The position numbers were made by a program, and so were the translations under genes. Positions 1 through 6,133 of a stretch of DNA of 6,189 nucleotides are shown piece after piece. Position 1 is the first letter of the stretch; every line of letters begins with the position of its first letter. Source of the DNA: JAAZMA01 sp964564325 (lineage in GTDB: Bacteria; Bacillota; Clostridia; Tissierellales; Tepidimicrobiaceae). The notes under the pieces were generated by a model, which worked only from the letters and a program-made list of their open reading frames with translations, was not told the origin of the DNA and ran no database searches. Location of the stretch: positions 1 to 6,189 of the forward strand of contig CAZMBD010000109.1 of assembly GCA_964564325.1 (NCBI GenBank). The letters run 5' to 3'.

Positions 1-137
1 AATAAAAGGGGTTCGAATTCCTTTTTAATGGCTAGGTAGAGAAGTACAAAGGATATTAAAAGCATTATAATTTGTCCAACTGTAATTGAAGCAAATCCTG
101 TGCTCTGTAAAAAATCCTTTAATATTTCTATAAGCAT
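1..137 (-). CDS. mmdB: Methylmalonyl-CoA decarboxylase beta subunit, sodium-pumping membrane protein (N-terminal fragment)
   Basis: Only the first 45 codons lie in the window; the gene continues past position 1. It starts with ATG at 135-137, preceded by GGAAGG (146-151) with 8 nt spacing. The N-terminus has the pattern typical of the OadB/GcdB/MmdB family: a short amphipathic stretch with LQSTGFASITVGQ at about residues 10-22, a first hydrophobic membrane segment at about 20-37, then AIKKEFEPLL at 36-45. In this family the beta subunit is a polytopic membrane protein that decarboxylates carboxybiotin and couples this to Na+ export. The sequence alone does not separate the oxaloacetate, glutaconyl-CoA and methylmalonyl-CoA versions; the upstream genes point to methylmalonyl-CoA. 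It lies 24 nt after mmdC and is the last gene visible here. The fragment is cut by the window edge, not visibly broken. Confidence 0.9.
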   Translation of the reverse strand, partial: MLIEILKDFLQSTGFASITVGQIIMLLISFVLLYLAIKKEFEPLL

Positions 138-161
138 TTATTTTACCTTCCTTTCCTTTGT

Positions 162-551
162 CTATTCTATTACTACTAGCTTGTCTCCAGTGTTTACAGA
201 TGCACCTTTTGTAGCTCCAATGCTTGTTACTTTTCCATCTCTTGGAGCTAAAATTTCATTTTCCATTTTCATAGCTTCTAATATTAGTAATATATCTCCT
301 GCTTTAACTTCATCGCCTTCATTTACATTTACACTTAATATGGTTCCTGGCATTGGTGCTGATACTACTTCACTGCCCTCAGATACTACTACCTCTTTCT
401 TTTCTGGTGCTGCTTTTGGTGCCGCTTTTGGTGCTGCTGGTTTTGCTGCTGGCCTTGATTGTGATGAAGCTTTTTTAGTACTTCCGTCTACTATTTCTTC
501 TACTTCAACTTCATATTCATTTCCATTTACATTTATTAAAAACTTTCTCAT
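162..551 (-). CDS. mmdC: Biotin carboxyl carrier subunit of methylmalonyl-CoA decarboxylase (gamma)
   Basis: This 129-residue protein carries the biotin that shuttles CO2 from the MmdA carboxyltransferase to the MmdB membrane decarboxylase. Residues 1-22 form a short beta-rich N-terminus (FLINVNGNEYEVEVEEI). Residues 28-51 are a flexible Ala/Pro/Lys linker with KAAP-type repeats. Residues 61-129 are a biotinyl-lipoyl domain with the canonical EAMKMEN motif, and Lys95 is the expected biotinylated residue. APMPGTI (65-71) and the VNEGDEVKAGD turn are also typical. The length fits the MmdC/GcdC class. ATG at 549-551 follows an AGGAGGT site. The gene sits 31 nt after mmdD and 24 nt before mmdB, in the usual A-D-C-B order. 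By itself it could serve any decarboxylase of this family; its assignment to methylmalonyl-CoA rests on its neighbours. Confidence 0.95.
   Translation of the reverse strand: MRKFLINVNGNEYEVEVEEIVDGSTKKASSQSRPAAKPAAPKAAPKAAPEKKEVVVSEGSEVVSAPMPGTILSVNVNEGDEVKAGDILLILEAMKMENEILAPRDGKVTSIGATKGASVNTGDKLVVIE
406..441 (-). repeat. Three tandem 12-bp units in the mmdC linker
   Basis: On the plus strand three consecutive 12-mers read ggtgctgctttt, ggtgccgctttt and ggtgctgctggt at 406-417, 418-429 and 430-441. They keep the reading frame and encode the KAAP repeats of the flexible linker in the biotin carrier. Such linkers in biotin and lipoyl carriers give the prosthetic arm reach. The unit size is a multiple of three, so copy-number change would lengthen or shorten the linker without a frameshift. 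Confidence 0.8.
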
Positions 552-582
552 GTCTTTACCTCCTGTTAATTTTTAATATATT

Positions 583-942
583 TTATAATTTCCCTGAAAT
601 ATATTCTCTTCTACCTGTTTCTGCCCATATTGGAGATGTAGAAGAAGTTCTTCTAATACTTTTTATATTTATATCAGGTATTTCTACTCCCATACTAGCC
701 GCTATGGCTGCAGCTATTACTGCTACTAATTCTTCATCATCTAAATTTTCTTCTGTCGAAATTTCTTCTTTTGTTTCAATTTTTTCTGTTTTTATATCTT
801 GAGTTTTCTTTTTATCTTCACCATTTGTTGTTACTCTTAATAAATCTATTAAATAGGATATACCTAGTAATACTACAAACACTACAAGCATACTAAATAC
901 TGTAATTAATAAACTTTGTCCAATAGTAATATTTTCGCCCAA
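583..942 (-). CDS. mmdD: Methylmalonyl-CoA decarboxylase delta subunit, small OadG/MmdD-type membrane anchor
   Basis: This is a small one-helix protein, 119 residues from the TTG start chosen here. A strongly hydrophobic segment at about residues 10-35 (SLLITVFSMLVVFVVLLGI) is followed by a charged Lys/Glu-rich region at about 40-70. An Ala-rich helix follows (ELVAVIAAAIAASMG, about 71-85). The basic C-terminal tail contains RR and SPIWAETGRREYISGKL, a pattern typical of MmdD/OadG proteins. In this family the membrane helix binds the beta subunit and the C-terminal part holds the carboxyltransferase, so the protein assembles and stabilises the complex. The longest frame begins at GTG 949-951, but that codon lies inside the ribosome binding site. 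TTG at 940-942 is 8 nt from GGAAGGG and is preferred, at moderate certainty. The upstream mmdA stop codon overlaps this ribosome binding site, suggesting coupled translation. Confidence 0.9.
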   Translation of the reverse strand: MGENITIGQSLLITVFSMLVVFVVLLGISYLIDLLRVTTNGEDKKKTQDIKTEKIETKEEISTEENLDDEELVAVIAAAIAASMGVEIPDINIKSIRRTSSTSPIWAETGRREYISGKL

Positions 943-946
943 ATTT

Positions 947-958
947 ATCACCCTTCCT
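947..958 (-). promoter_or_regulatory. Ribosome binding site that decides the mmdD start
   Basis: On the minus strand the sequence AGGAAGGGTGAT resembles the Shine-Dalgarno consensus AAGGAGGTGAT. It overlaps both the TAG stop of mmdA (957-959) and the GTG (949-951) that opens the longest mmdD frame. A ribosome bound here cannot use that GTG; the TTG at 940-942 lies 8 nt beyond GGAAGGG and fits. Confidence 0.7.
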
Positions 959-2501
959 ATACTGGTAAATTACCATGTTTCTTAGCTGGGTTAGATTCCC
1001 TCTTGCTTTCTAACATATCGAAAGCAGATATTATCCTTGGCCTAGTTATGCTTGGTACTATTACATCATCTACATAGCCTCTTTCTGCTGCAATATATGG
1101 ATTAGCTACTGTATCTCTATATTCTTCAATTTTTTCTTGTCTTGTAGTTACTGGATCACTTGAGTCCGCTATATCATGTTTAAATATTATATTTGCTGCT
1201 CCATCTGGTCCCATTACTGCAATTTCTGCATTTGGCCAAGCAAATACTTGATCTGCACCTAATTCCTTATTACACATTGCTATATATGCTCCACCATAGG
1301 CTTTTCTAATAATTACTGTTACCTTTGGTACTGTTGCTTCACTATAAGCATATAGCATTTTAGCACCATGACGAATTATTCCACCATATTCTTGTTCTGT
1401 CCCAGGTAAAAATCCTGGTACATCTACTAAGTTTAATAATGGAATATTAAATGCATCACAGGTTCTAATAAATCTACCTGCTTTATCTGAAGCATTTATG
1501 TCTAAACAACCTGCTAAAAATTTTGGTTGATTTGCCACAACTCCAATGGTTTTCCCATTAAGTCTTATAAATCCTGTTATAATATTTTGAGCAAAGTATT
1601 CTTGTATTTCAAACAATTCCCCATCATCTGCTAGTAGTCTAATAATTTCTTTCATATCATAAGGTTTATTTGGATTAGTAGGTACTATTTCATTTAGTGC
1701 TTCTTCTACTCTATTTATATCATCTTCCGATTCATATGCTGGTGGTGCTTCTAAATTATTTGAAGGTAAATAGGATAATAAAGTCCTTATTCTTTGTATA
1801 CTTTCTTCTTCTGTACTATCTTTAAAATGTGCCACTCCAGATATAGTATTATGAGTATTCGCTCCACCTAATTCTTCTTGAGTCACATCTTCTCCTGTTA
1901 CAGATTTAATTACTTGTGGTCCTGTTATAAACATTTGACTAGTTTTTTCTACCATAAATATAAAATCTGTAATTGCTGGTGAATATACAGCACCTCCTGC
2001 TGATGGTCCCATTATAGCTGATATTTGGGGAATTACTCCTGATGATATAGTATTTCTATAAAATATCTTGCCATATCCCGATAAAGCATCTACTCCTTCT
2101 TGGATTCTAGCTCCACCAGAGTCATTTATTCCTACAATAGGTGCTCCCATTTTTAATGCCATATCTTGTACTTTAACTATTTTTGCTGCATGCATTTCTC
2201 CTAAGGAACCGCCTCGTACTGTAAAATCTTGGGCATAGACAAAGACTAATCTACCATCTACTGTTCCATAGCCTGTTACTACTCCATCTGATGGTGCTTC
2301 AACCTTGTCCATTCCAAAATTAGTACATCTGTGTTTTACAAAGGCATCAATTTCTATAAAACTATCTTCGTCTAATAGTAAATTAATCCTTTCTCTTGCT
2401 GTCAACTTCCCCCTTTCATGTTGTTTTTCAATTCTTTTTTCTCCGCCACCTAGTTCAATTGACTTTTTGGCTTCTAGGAGTCTTTCAATTTTTTCCTTCA
2501 T
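957..2501 (-). CDS. mmdA: Methylmalonyl-CoA decarboxylase alpha subunit (biotin-dependent carboxyltransferase)
   Basis: This 514-residue protein has the standard length and two-half crotonase-like fold of MmdA and propionyl-CoA carboxylase beta chains. It moves the carboxyl group of (S)-methylmalonyl-CoA onto biotin on MmdC, releasing propionyl-CoA. The N-half has RGKLTARERI (30-39), DFTVRGGSLGE (92-102), DSGGARIQEG (127-136) and GPSAGGAVYSPA (165-176). The C-half has NQPKFLAGCLD (324-334), DVPGFLPGTEQEYGGIIRHG (360-379), RKAYGGAYIAM (399-409) and GPDGAANIIF (431-440). The GG pairs in both halves are the family's oxyanion-hole glycines. ATG at 2499-2501 follows GGAGG with good spacing. It starts 21 nt after mce and its stop overlaps the mmdD ribosome site. 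With no biotin carboxylase gene in the window and mmdD, mmdC and mmdB following, the decarboxylase role is favoured over an ATP-dependent propionyl-CoA carboxylase. Confidence 0.96.
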   Translation of the reverse strand: MKEKIERLLEAKKSIELGGGEKRIEKQHERGKLTARERINLLLDEDSFIEIDAFVKHRCTNFGMDKVEAPSDGVVTGYGTVDGRLVFVYAQDFTVRGGSLGEMHAAKIVKVQDMALKMGAPIVGINDSGGARIQEGVDALSGYGKIFYRNTISSGVIPQISAIMGPSAGGAVYSPAITDFIFMVEKTSQMFITGPQVIKSVTGEDVTQEELGGANTHNTISGVAHFKDSTEEESIQRIRTLLSYLPSNNLEAPPAYESEDDINRVEEALNEIVPTNPNKPYDMKEIIRLLADDGELFEIQEYFAQNIITGFIRLNGKTIGVVANQPKFLAGCLDINASDKAGRFIRTCDAFNIPLLNLVDVPGFLPGTEQEYGGIIRHGAKMLYAYSEATVPKVTVIIRKAYGGAYIAMCNKELGADQVFAWPNAEIAVMGPDGAANIIFKHDIADSSDPVTTRQEKIEEYRDTVANPYIAAERGYVDDVIVPSITRPRIISAFDMLESKRESNPAKKHGNLPV

Positions 2502-2522
2502 TTTAGTCCTCCTTCTCCTTGT

Positions 2523-2924
2523 TTATTCTCTTTCACAAAGTTCTATTAAAACCCCAAAAGTAGATTTTGGATGTAAAAACGCAATTTTAGCTCCGCCAGC
2601 TCCATATCTTGGCTTCTCATCTATCATTCTTATACCTTTAGCTTTAAATTCCTCTATAGCTTCTTCTATATTGTCTACTCTATAGGCAATATGTTGAATA
2701 CCTTCCCCTCTTTTTTCTATAAATTTAGCAATAGGTCCATCTTCAGTAGTAGATTCTAATAGTTCTACTTCTGTATCTCCTATAGGTAAAAATGCTACCT
2801 TTACCTTTTGTTCTTCTACTATTTCAGTTTCTAAGCACTTAATGCCTAAAGTATCTTCATAAAATTTCAAGGCTTCATCTAAATTTTTAACAGCTATGCC
2901 TATATGGTCTACTTTTTTCACCAT
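2523..2924 (-). CDS. mce: Methylmalonyl-CoA epimerase (VOC/glyoxalase fold)
   Basis: This 133-residue protein interconverts the (R)- and (S)-epimers of methylmalonyl-CoA, linking the mutase, which uses the R form, to the decarboxylase, which uses the S form. It has the two beta-alpha-beta-beta-beta halves of the vicinal oxygen chelate family: VDHIGIAVKNLDEALKFYED (5-24) and GIQHIAYRVDNIEEAIEEF (75-93). Candidate divalent-metal ligands are His7, Glu54 (in VELLE), His78 and Glu128. The His78-Glu128 spacing of 50 equals that of His91-Glu141 in the Propionibacterium enzyme. GPIAKFIEKRGEG and GGAKIAFLHPKSTFGVLIEL are also typical of the family. ATG at 2922-2924 follows AGGAGGG, which overlaps the TAG stop of meaB (2936-2938), so the two are probably translationally coupled. 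The gene is full length with no sign of damage. Confidence 0.95.
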   Translation of the reverse strand: MVKKVDHIGIAVKNLDEALKFYEDTLGIKCLETEIVEEQKVKVAFLPIGDTEVELLESTTEDGPIAKFIEKRGEGIQHIAYRVDNIEEAIEEFKAKGIRMIDEKPRYGAGGAKIAFLHPKSTFGVLIELCERE

Positions 2925-2935
2925 ATTCTTCCCTC

Positions 2936-3871
2936 CTATGCTTTTATGATATTTAATATTTTATCTTTAGCAGAATAAGGGTCTAAATTCTTATGTACCA
3001 CTTCTTCTGAAAGATTTTCTAATACATTTTGTTTTAGTGATTTATGCATTATTAAATCCATTAATTCTTCTTCTACTAACTTTAGTATTTCAATTTTTGT
3101 ATTTTCTTTTCTTCTTTTTGTTAATTCACTTGTTTCTTCTAAATGCTTCTTATGTTTTAATAACTCCTCTAATAATTTATCTATATTTTCATTTCTACCA
3201 GCAGAAACTTTTATTACAGGTGGTCTATAACTTTCTTTTGAATTTAAGTCTAAATTCATTTCTATTTCTACTTTAGTTCTATCTGCCCCATCTAAATCTG
3301 ATTTGTTTATGGCAAATACATCAGCAATTTCCATTATACCTGCCTTTATTGCTTGTATATCATCACCTAAATTAGGTACCATTACCATTAATACTGTATC
3401 CGCTGTTTTAACTATATCCACTTCTGATTGGCCTACTCCTACAGTTTCTACGATTATATAATCACAACCATAAATATCTAATACCTTTATAGCACCCCAA
3501 GTGGATTTACTCATTCCACCTAGTGAGCCTCTAGTTCCCATGCTTCTTATAAATACATCTTTATCTAATGCCAAATCAGTCATACGTATTCTATCTCCTA
3601 ATATAGCTCCACCTGTAAAAGGACTAGTAGGATCTATAGCAATTATTCCTACCTTTTTGTCCATTTTCCTCATTTCCTTTGTGAGTCTATCTGTTAGGGT
3701 GGATTTACCAGAACCTGGTGGACCTGTAATTCCAATTACATAGGCATCTCCTGTGTATTTATAAAGCTTTTTTATTATTTTAATAGCTTCATCATCATTG
3801 TTTTCTAGCATTGTAATCATTCTAGCACAGGCTCTTTTGTCTCCCTTTAGAAGTCTCTCTTCTATATTCAA
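2936..3871 (-). CDS. meaB: MeaB-type G-protein chaperone of methylmalonyl-CoA mutase
   Basis: MeaB is a P-loop GTPase that guards methylmalonyl-CoA mutase: it gates cobalamin loading and helps remove inactivated cofactor. From the TTG start chosen here the protein has 311 residues. Visible motifs are Walker A GPPGSGKS (50-57), AIDPTSPFTGGAILGDRIRM (78-97), FIRSMGTRGSLGG (107-119), the switch-region motif ETVGVGQSE (142-150) and the guanine-specificity motif NKSD (189-192). A helical, charged C-terminal region follows from about residue 235. The longest frame begins four codons upstream at GTG 3881-3883, but that GTG and the next lie in or just beside an AGGTGG ribosome site. TTG 3869-3871 lies 8 nt past it and gives MNIEERLLKGDKRA, a usual MeaB N-terminus. 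The gene directly follows mcmA2 (17 nt), which supports MeaB over the related ArgK name. Confidence 0.94.
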   Translation of the reverse strand: MNIEERLLKGDKRACARMITMLENNDDEAIKIIKKLYKYTGDAYVIGITGPPGSGKSTLTDRLTKEMRKMDKKVGIIAIDPTSPFTGGAILGDRIRMTDLALDKDVFIRSMGTRGSLGGMSKSTWGAIKVLDIYGCDYIIVETVGVGQSEVDIVKTADTVLMVMVPNLGDDIQAIKAGIMEIADVFAINKSDLDGADRTKVEIEMNLDLNSKESYRPPVIKVSAGRNENIDKLLEELLKHKKHLEETSELTKRRKENTKIEILKLVEEELMDLIMHKSLKQNVLENLSEEVVHKNLDPYSAKDKILNIIKA

Positions 3872-3879
3872 TAAAAGCA

Positions 3880-3885
3880 CCACCT
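3880..3885 (-). promoter_or_regulatory. Ribosome binding site that decides the meaB start
   Basis: AGGTGG on the minus strand matches AGGAGG at five of six bases. It overlaps the two GTG codons (3881-3883 and 3878-3880) that open the longest meaB frame. The TTG at 3869-3871 lies 8 nt downstream, the same spacing seen for mmdB, mmdC and mcmA1 in this operon, so TTG is the better start. Confidence 0.65.
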
Positions 3886-3888
3886 AAA

Positions 3889-4284
3889 TTATCTTTTTAA
3901 ATTATTTTCAATATATTTAACTACATCTGTAGTAGAGGTTCCTGGAGTAAAAATCTCCTCTATACCTGCTTCTTTTAATCCGGGAATGTCTTCATCAGGT
4001 ATAACTCCTCCACCAATGATTAATACATCATCTACTCCCTCTTCTCTTAAAAGTTTTACAACTTTAGGGAAAAGATGATTATGAGCACCAGATAATATAC
4101 TCATAGCCACTACATCTACGTCTTCTTGAACTGCTGCAGCAACTATTTGTTCTGGTGTTTGTCTAAGTCCTGTATATATTACCTCCATACCAGCATCTCT
4201 TAAAGATCTAGCTATTACCTTTGCTCCTCTATCATGGCCATCTAATCCAGGTTTTGCTACCAAAACTCTTATTGGTCTTTCCAT
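3889..4284 (-). CDS. mcmA2: Methylmalonyl-CoA mutase, separate cobalamin-binding subunit
   Basis: This 131-residue protein is a stand-alone B12-binding domain that carries adenosylcobalamin for the catalytic chain encoded just upstream. It begins MERPIRVLVAKPGLDGHDRG and holds the DxHxxG signature at Asp15-His17-Gly20, where His17 should be the lower axial cobalt ligand. It also has the SxL motif in MSILSGAH (Ser62, Leu64) and the glycine stretch IIGGGVIPDED (about 89-99). The start is ATG 4282-4284, with GGAGGT (4292-4297) 7 nt upstream. The open frame extends 13 codons further to a TTG at 4321-4323, but that part is translated out of a palindromic repeat and is not believable as protein. 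In many bacteria this domain is fused to the mutase C-terminus; the split form is known in archaea and some anaerobes. Its stop is 17 nt from the meaB start. Confidence 0.95.
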   Translation of the reverse strand: MERPIRVLVAKPGLDGHDRGAKVIARSLRDAGMEVIYTGLRQTPEQIVAAAVQEDVDVVAMSILSGAHNHLFPKVVKLLREEGVDDVLIIGGGVIPDEDIPGLKEAGIEEIFTPGTSTTDVVKYIENNLKR

Positions 4285-4291
4285 TTTTTCT

Positions 4292-4297
4292 ACCTCC
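4292..4297 (-). promoter_or_regulatory. Ribosome binding site that decides the mcmA2 start
   Basis: GGAGGT on the minus strand lies 7 nt before ATG 4282-4284. It sits between the palindromic repeat and the gene, so it rules out the 13-codon upstream extension. An ATG at 4297-4299 overlaps this site and is also unlikely. Confidence 0.85.
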
Positions 4298-4309
4298 ATT
4301 TTATTCAAT

Positions 4310-4363
4310 TCAAACAAAATCAAACGTTAGGGACTGTCCCTTTTGTTTGTCGCTTTTGTTTGA
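4310..4363. repeat. Imperfect palindromic REP-like hairpin between mcmA1 and mcmA2
   Basis: This 54-bp element fills most of the 81-bp gap between the two mutase genes. Outer arms TCAAACAAAA (4310-4319) and TTTTGTTTGA (4354-4363) are perfect 10-bp inverted repeats. Middle arms CAAAC (4321-4325) and GTTTG (4345-4349) and inner arms GGGAC (4330-4334) and GTCCC (4336-4340) also pair. They are separated by unpaired GTTA/TTTT and T/TCGC bulges. TTTTGTTTG also occurs as a direct repeat (4341-4349, 4354-4362). The design, a GGGAC-GTCCC core flanked by CAAACAAAA arms, resembles the dispersed palindromes of clostridial genomes thought to be moved by Y1/RAYT transposases; that link is inference. It could also act as an mRNA hairpin affecting stability or readthrough. 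Confidence 0.75.
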
Positions 4364-4365
4364 CA

Positions 4366-6045
4366 TTATAATATTACAGATTGTTCATATTCGCCGAATA
4401 CTCCACGTAATACATCACATATTTCACCTAATGTACCATATACCTTAACCGCCTCTAATATATAAGGCATTAGATTTGCATCAGTTTTTGCTGCATCTCT
4501 TAATTCATTTAATTTCTTTTCTACTTCTTCATTATTTCTTTCTGCCTTTAATGCTGCTAATTTTTCTTTTTGAAGTTTTTCTACTTCTGGATCTACTCTC
4601 AATATATCTTTATGGCCTTCCTCTTCTATTTGGAATTTGTTCATTCCTACTACTATTCTCTCTTGATTTTCAATTTCCATTTGATATCTATAAGCAGAAT
4701 TTTGAATTTCTTGTTGAATATATCCTTTTTCTATGGCACGTGGTGCACCACCTAATTCATCTATTTTTTCAATATATTTTATAGCTTCTTCTTCTATTTT
4801 ATCAGTTAAACTTTCTATATAATAGGAGCCTGCCAATGGATCTATGGTTTCTGTTACTCCAGATTCATGAGCTACTATTTGCTGAGTTCTAAGAGCAATC
4901 ATAACTGCTTCTTCTGTAGGCAATGCTAATGCCTCATCCTTAGAATTTGTATGCAAGGATTGAGTTCCTCCAAGAACTGCTGCCAAAGTTTGAATAGTTA
5001 CCCTTATAATATTGTTATCTGGTTGTTGTGCTGTTAGTGTAGAACCTGCTGTTTGCGTATGGAATTTAAGTTTCATAGATTTTTCATTTTTCGCCTTAAA
5101 TCTTTCTTTCATAATCCTTGCCCACAATCTTCTAGCTGCTCTATATTTTGCAACTTCTTCTAATAAATCATTGTGCGCATTAAAGAAGAAAGATAATCTA
5201 GGGGCAAAATCATCTACATCTAATCCTGCATCAATAGCAGCCTCTACATATGCAATTCCATCCGCTAAAGTAAATGCTACTTCTTGAGCTGCTGTGGACC
5301 CTGCTTCTCTTATATGATAGCCACTGATACTAATGGTATTCCATTTAGGAACTTCCTTGGAACAATATTCAAATATATTAGTTATAAGTCTCATAGATGG
5401 TTCTGGTGGAAATATATATGTTCCTCTAGCTATATATTCTTTTAATATATCATTTTGAATAGTTCCTCGTAATTTATCCTTAGATACTCCTTGCTTTTCT
5501 GCCACAGCAATATACATAGCCAATAATACACTAGCTGGTGCATTTATGGTCATAGAAGTACTTACCTTGTCTAATGGTATTCCGTCAAATAGTATTTCCA
5601 TGTCCTTTAAAGAATCAATAGCTACTCCTACTTTTCCAACTTCCCCTTGAGATAAGCTATGATCTGAATCATAACCTATTTGAGTAGGCAAATCAAAGGC
5701 AACTGAAAGACCAGTTTGTCCTTGTTTTAATAGATACTTATATCTTTGATTGGATTCTTCTGCAGTAGCAAAACCTGCGTATTGTCTCATGGTCCATAGT
5801 CTTCCTCTATACATAGTAGGTTGAACCCCTCTAGTATAAGGATATTGTCCTGGATAACCTAGCTTTTCATTGTAATCAAAATCTTCTACATCTTCTGGAG
5901 TGTATAATCTGTCTACTTCTAAATTAGAACCAGTTGCAAATTTTTCCTTTCTTTCAGGAAATCTGCTAATGGCTTTTTCAACTGGACCTTCTGTCCATTG
6001 TTTTTTTCCACTTTTAATTTCTTCTAATTTTTTCTCATCAAACAT
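4366..6045 (-). CDS. mcmA1: Methylmalonyl-CoA mutase, catalytic (large) subunit without cobalamin domain
   Basis: This 559-residue protein is the TIM-barrel substrate-binding chain of adenosylcobalamin-dependent methylmalonyl-CoA mutase, which rearranges succinyl-CoA and (R)-methylmalonyl-CoA by a radical mechanism. Key segments are PYTRGVQPTMYRGRLWTMRQ (69-88), GFATAEESNQRYKYLL (91-106), LSVAFDLPTQIGYDSDH (113-129), IFPPEPSMRLITNI (211-224) and GSTLTAQQPDNNIIRVT (334-350). Tyr89, Arg207 and His244 fall at the positions used for substrate binding in the Propionibacterium shermanii enzyme. Isobutyryl-CoA mutases have Phe and Gln at the first two sites, so methylmalonyl-CoA is the favoured substrate. 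The chain ends at the usual point (GEICDVLRGVFGEYEQ, 540-555) and lacks the C-terminal B12 domain, which is encoded next by mcmA2. ATG 6043-6045 follows AAAGGAGG with 8 nt spacing. It is the first gene of the operon. Confidence 0.97.
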   Translation of the reverse strand: MFDEKKLEEIKSGKKQWTEGPVEKAISRFPERKEKFATGSNLEVDRLYTPEDVEDFDYNEKLGYPGQYPYTRGVQPTMYRGRLWTMRQYAGFATAEESNQRYKYLLKQGQTGLSVAFDLPTQIGYDSDHSLSQGEVGKVGVAIDSLKDMEILFDGIPLDKVSTSMTINAPASVLLAMYIAVAEKQGVSKDKLRGTIQNDILKEYIARGTYIFPPEPSMRLITNIFEYCSKEVPKWNTISISGYHIREAGSTAAQEVAFTLADGIAYVEAAIDAGLDVDDFAPRLSFFFNAHNDLLEEVAKYRAARRLWARIMKERFKAKNEKSMKLKFHTQTAGSTLTAQQPDNNIIRVTIQTLAAVLGGTQSLHTNSKDEALALPTEEAVMIALRTQQIVAHESGVTETIDPLAGSYYIESLTDKIEEEAIKYIEKIDELGGAPRAIEKGYIQQEIQNSAYRYQMEIENQERIVVGMNKFQIEEEGHKDILRVDPEVEKLQKEKLAALKAERNNEEVEKKLNELRDAAKTDANLMPYILEAVKVYGTLGEICDVLRGVFGEYEQSVIL

Positions 6046-6053
6046 TTTCCTAG

Positions 6054-6061
6054 CCTCCTTT
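6054..6061 (-). promoter_or_regulatory. Ribosome binding site of mcmA1
   Basis: AAAGGAGG on the minus strand, 8 nt before ATG 6043-6045, is a near-perfect Shine-Dalgarno match. It supports the first ATG as the start. Confidence 0.85.
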
Positions 6062-6078
6062 AACTCTCTCCACTATAT

Positions 6079-6108
6079 ATTATAGTAATAATCCTATAGG
6101 TTTTGCAA
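6079..6108 (-). promoter_or_regulatory. Sigma-A type promoter of the operon
   Basis: On the minus strand a -35 box TTGCAA (6103-6108, consensus TTGACA at four of six) is followed after 18 bp by a perfect -10 box TATAAT (6079-6084). Transcription would start near 6072, giving a leader of only about 27 nt before mcmA1. No other comparably good promoter was seen in the gaps between the downstream genes, so it probably serves the whole operon. The short leader leaves no room for a cobalamin riboswitch. Confidence 0.75.
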
Positions 6109-6133
6109 CATAAATTTCAATATTTTTTAAAAA

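Noticed and set aside
100..576. Plus-strand open frames, including 100-576, 2305-2685, 3037-3276, 5012-5287 and 5900-6085
   Set aside because: They lie mostly or entirely opposite well-identified genes, are rich in Ser/Leu/Phe as expected from antisense reading, and show no recognisable domain.
957..2501. ATP-dependent propionyl-CoA carboxylase beta chain instead of decarboxylase alpha
   Set aside because: The family is shared, but no biotin carboxylase gene is present in the window and the gene is followed by the OadG-like, biotin-carrier and OadB-like membrane subunits specific to decarboxylases.
4310..4363. Rho-independent terminator between mcmA1 and mcmA2
   Set aside because: On the transcribed strand the GC core is only 5 bp and is not followed by a clean T run. 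The downstream genes have no promoter of their own, so full termination is unlikely.
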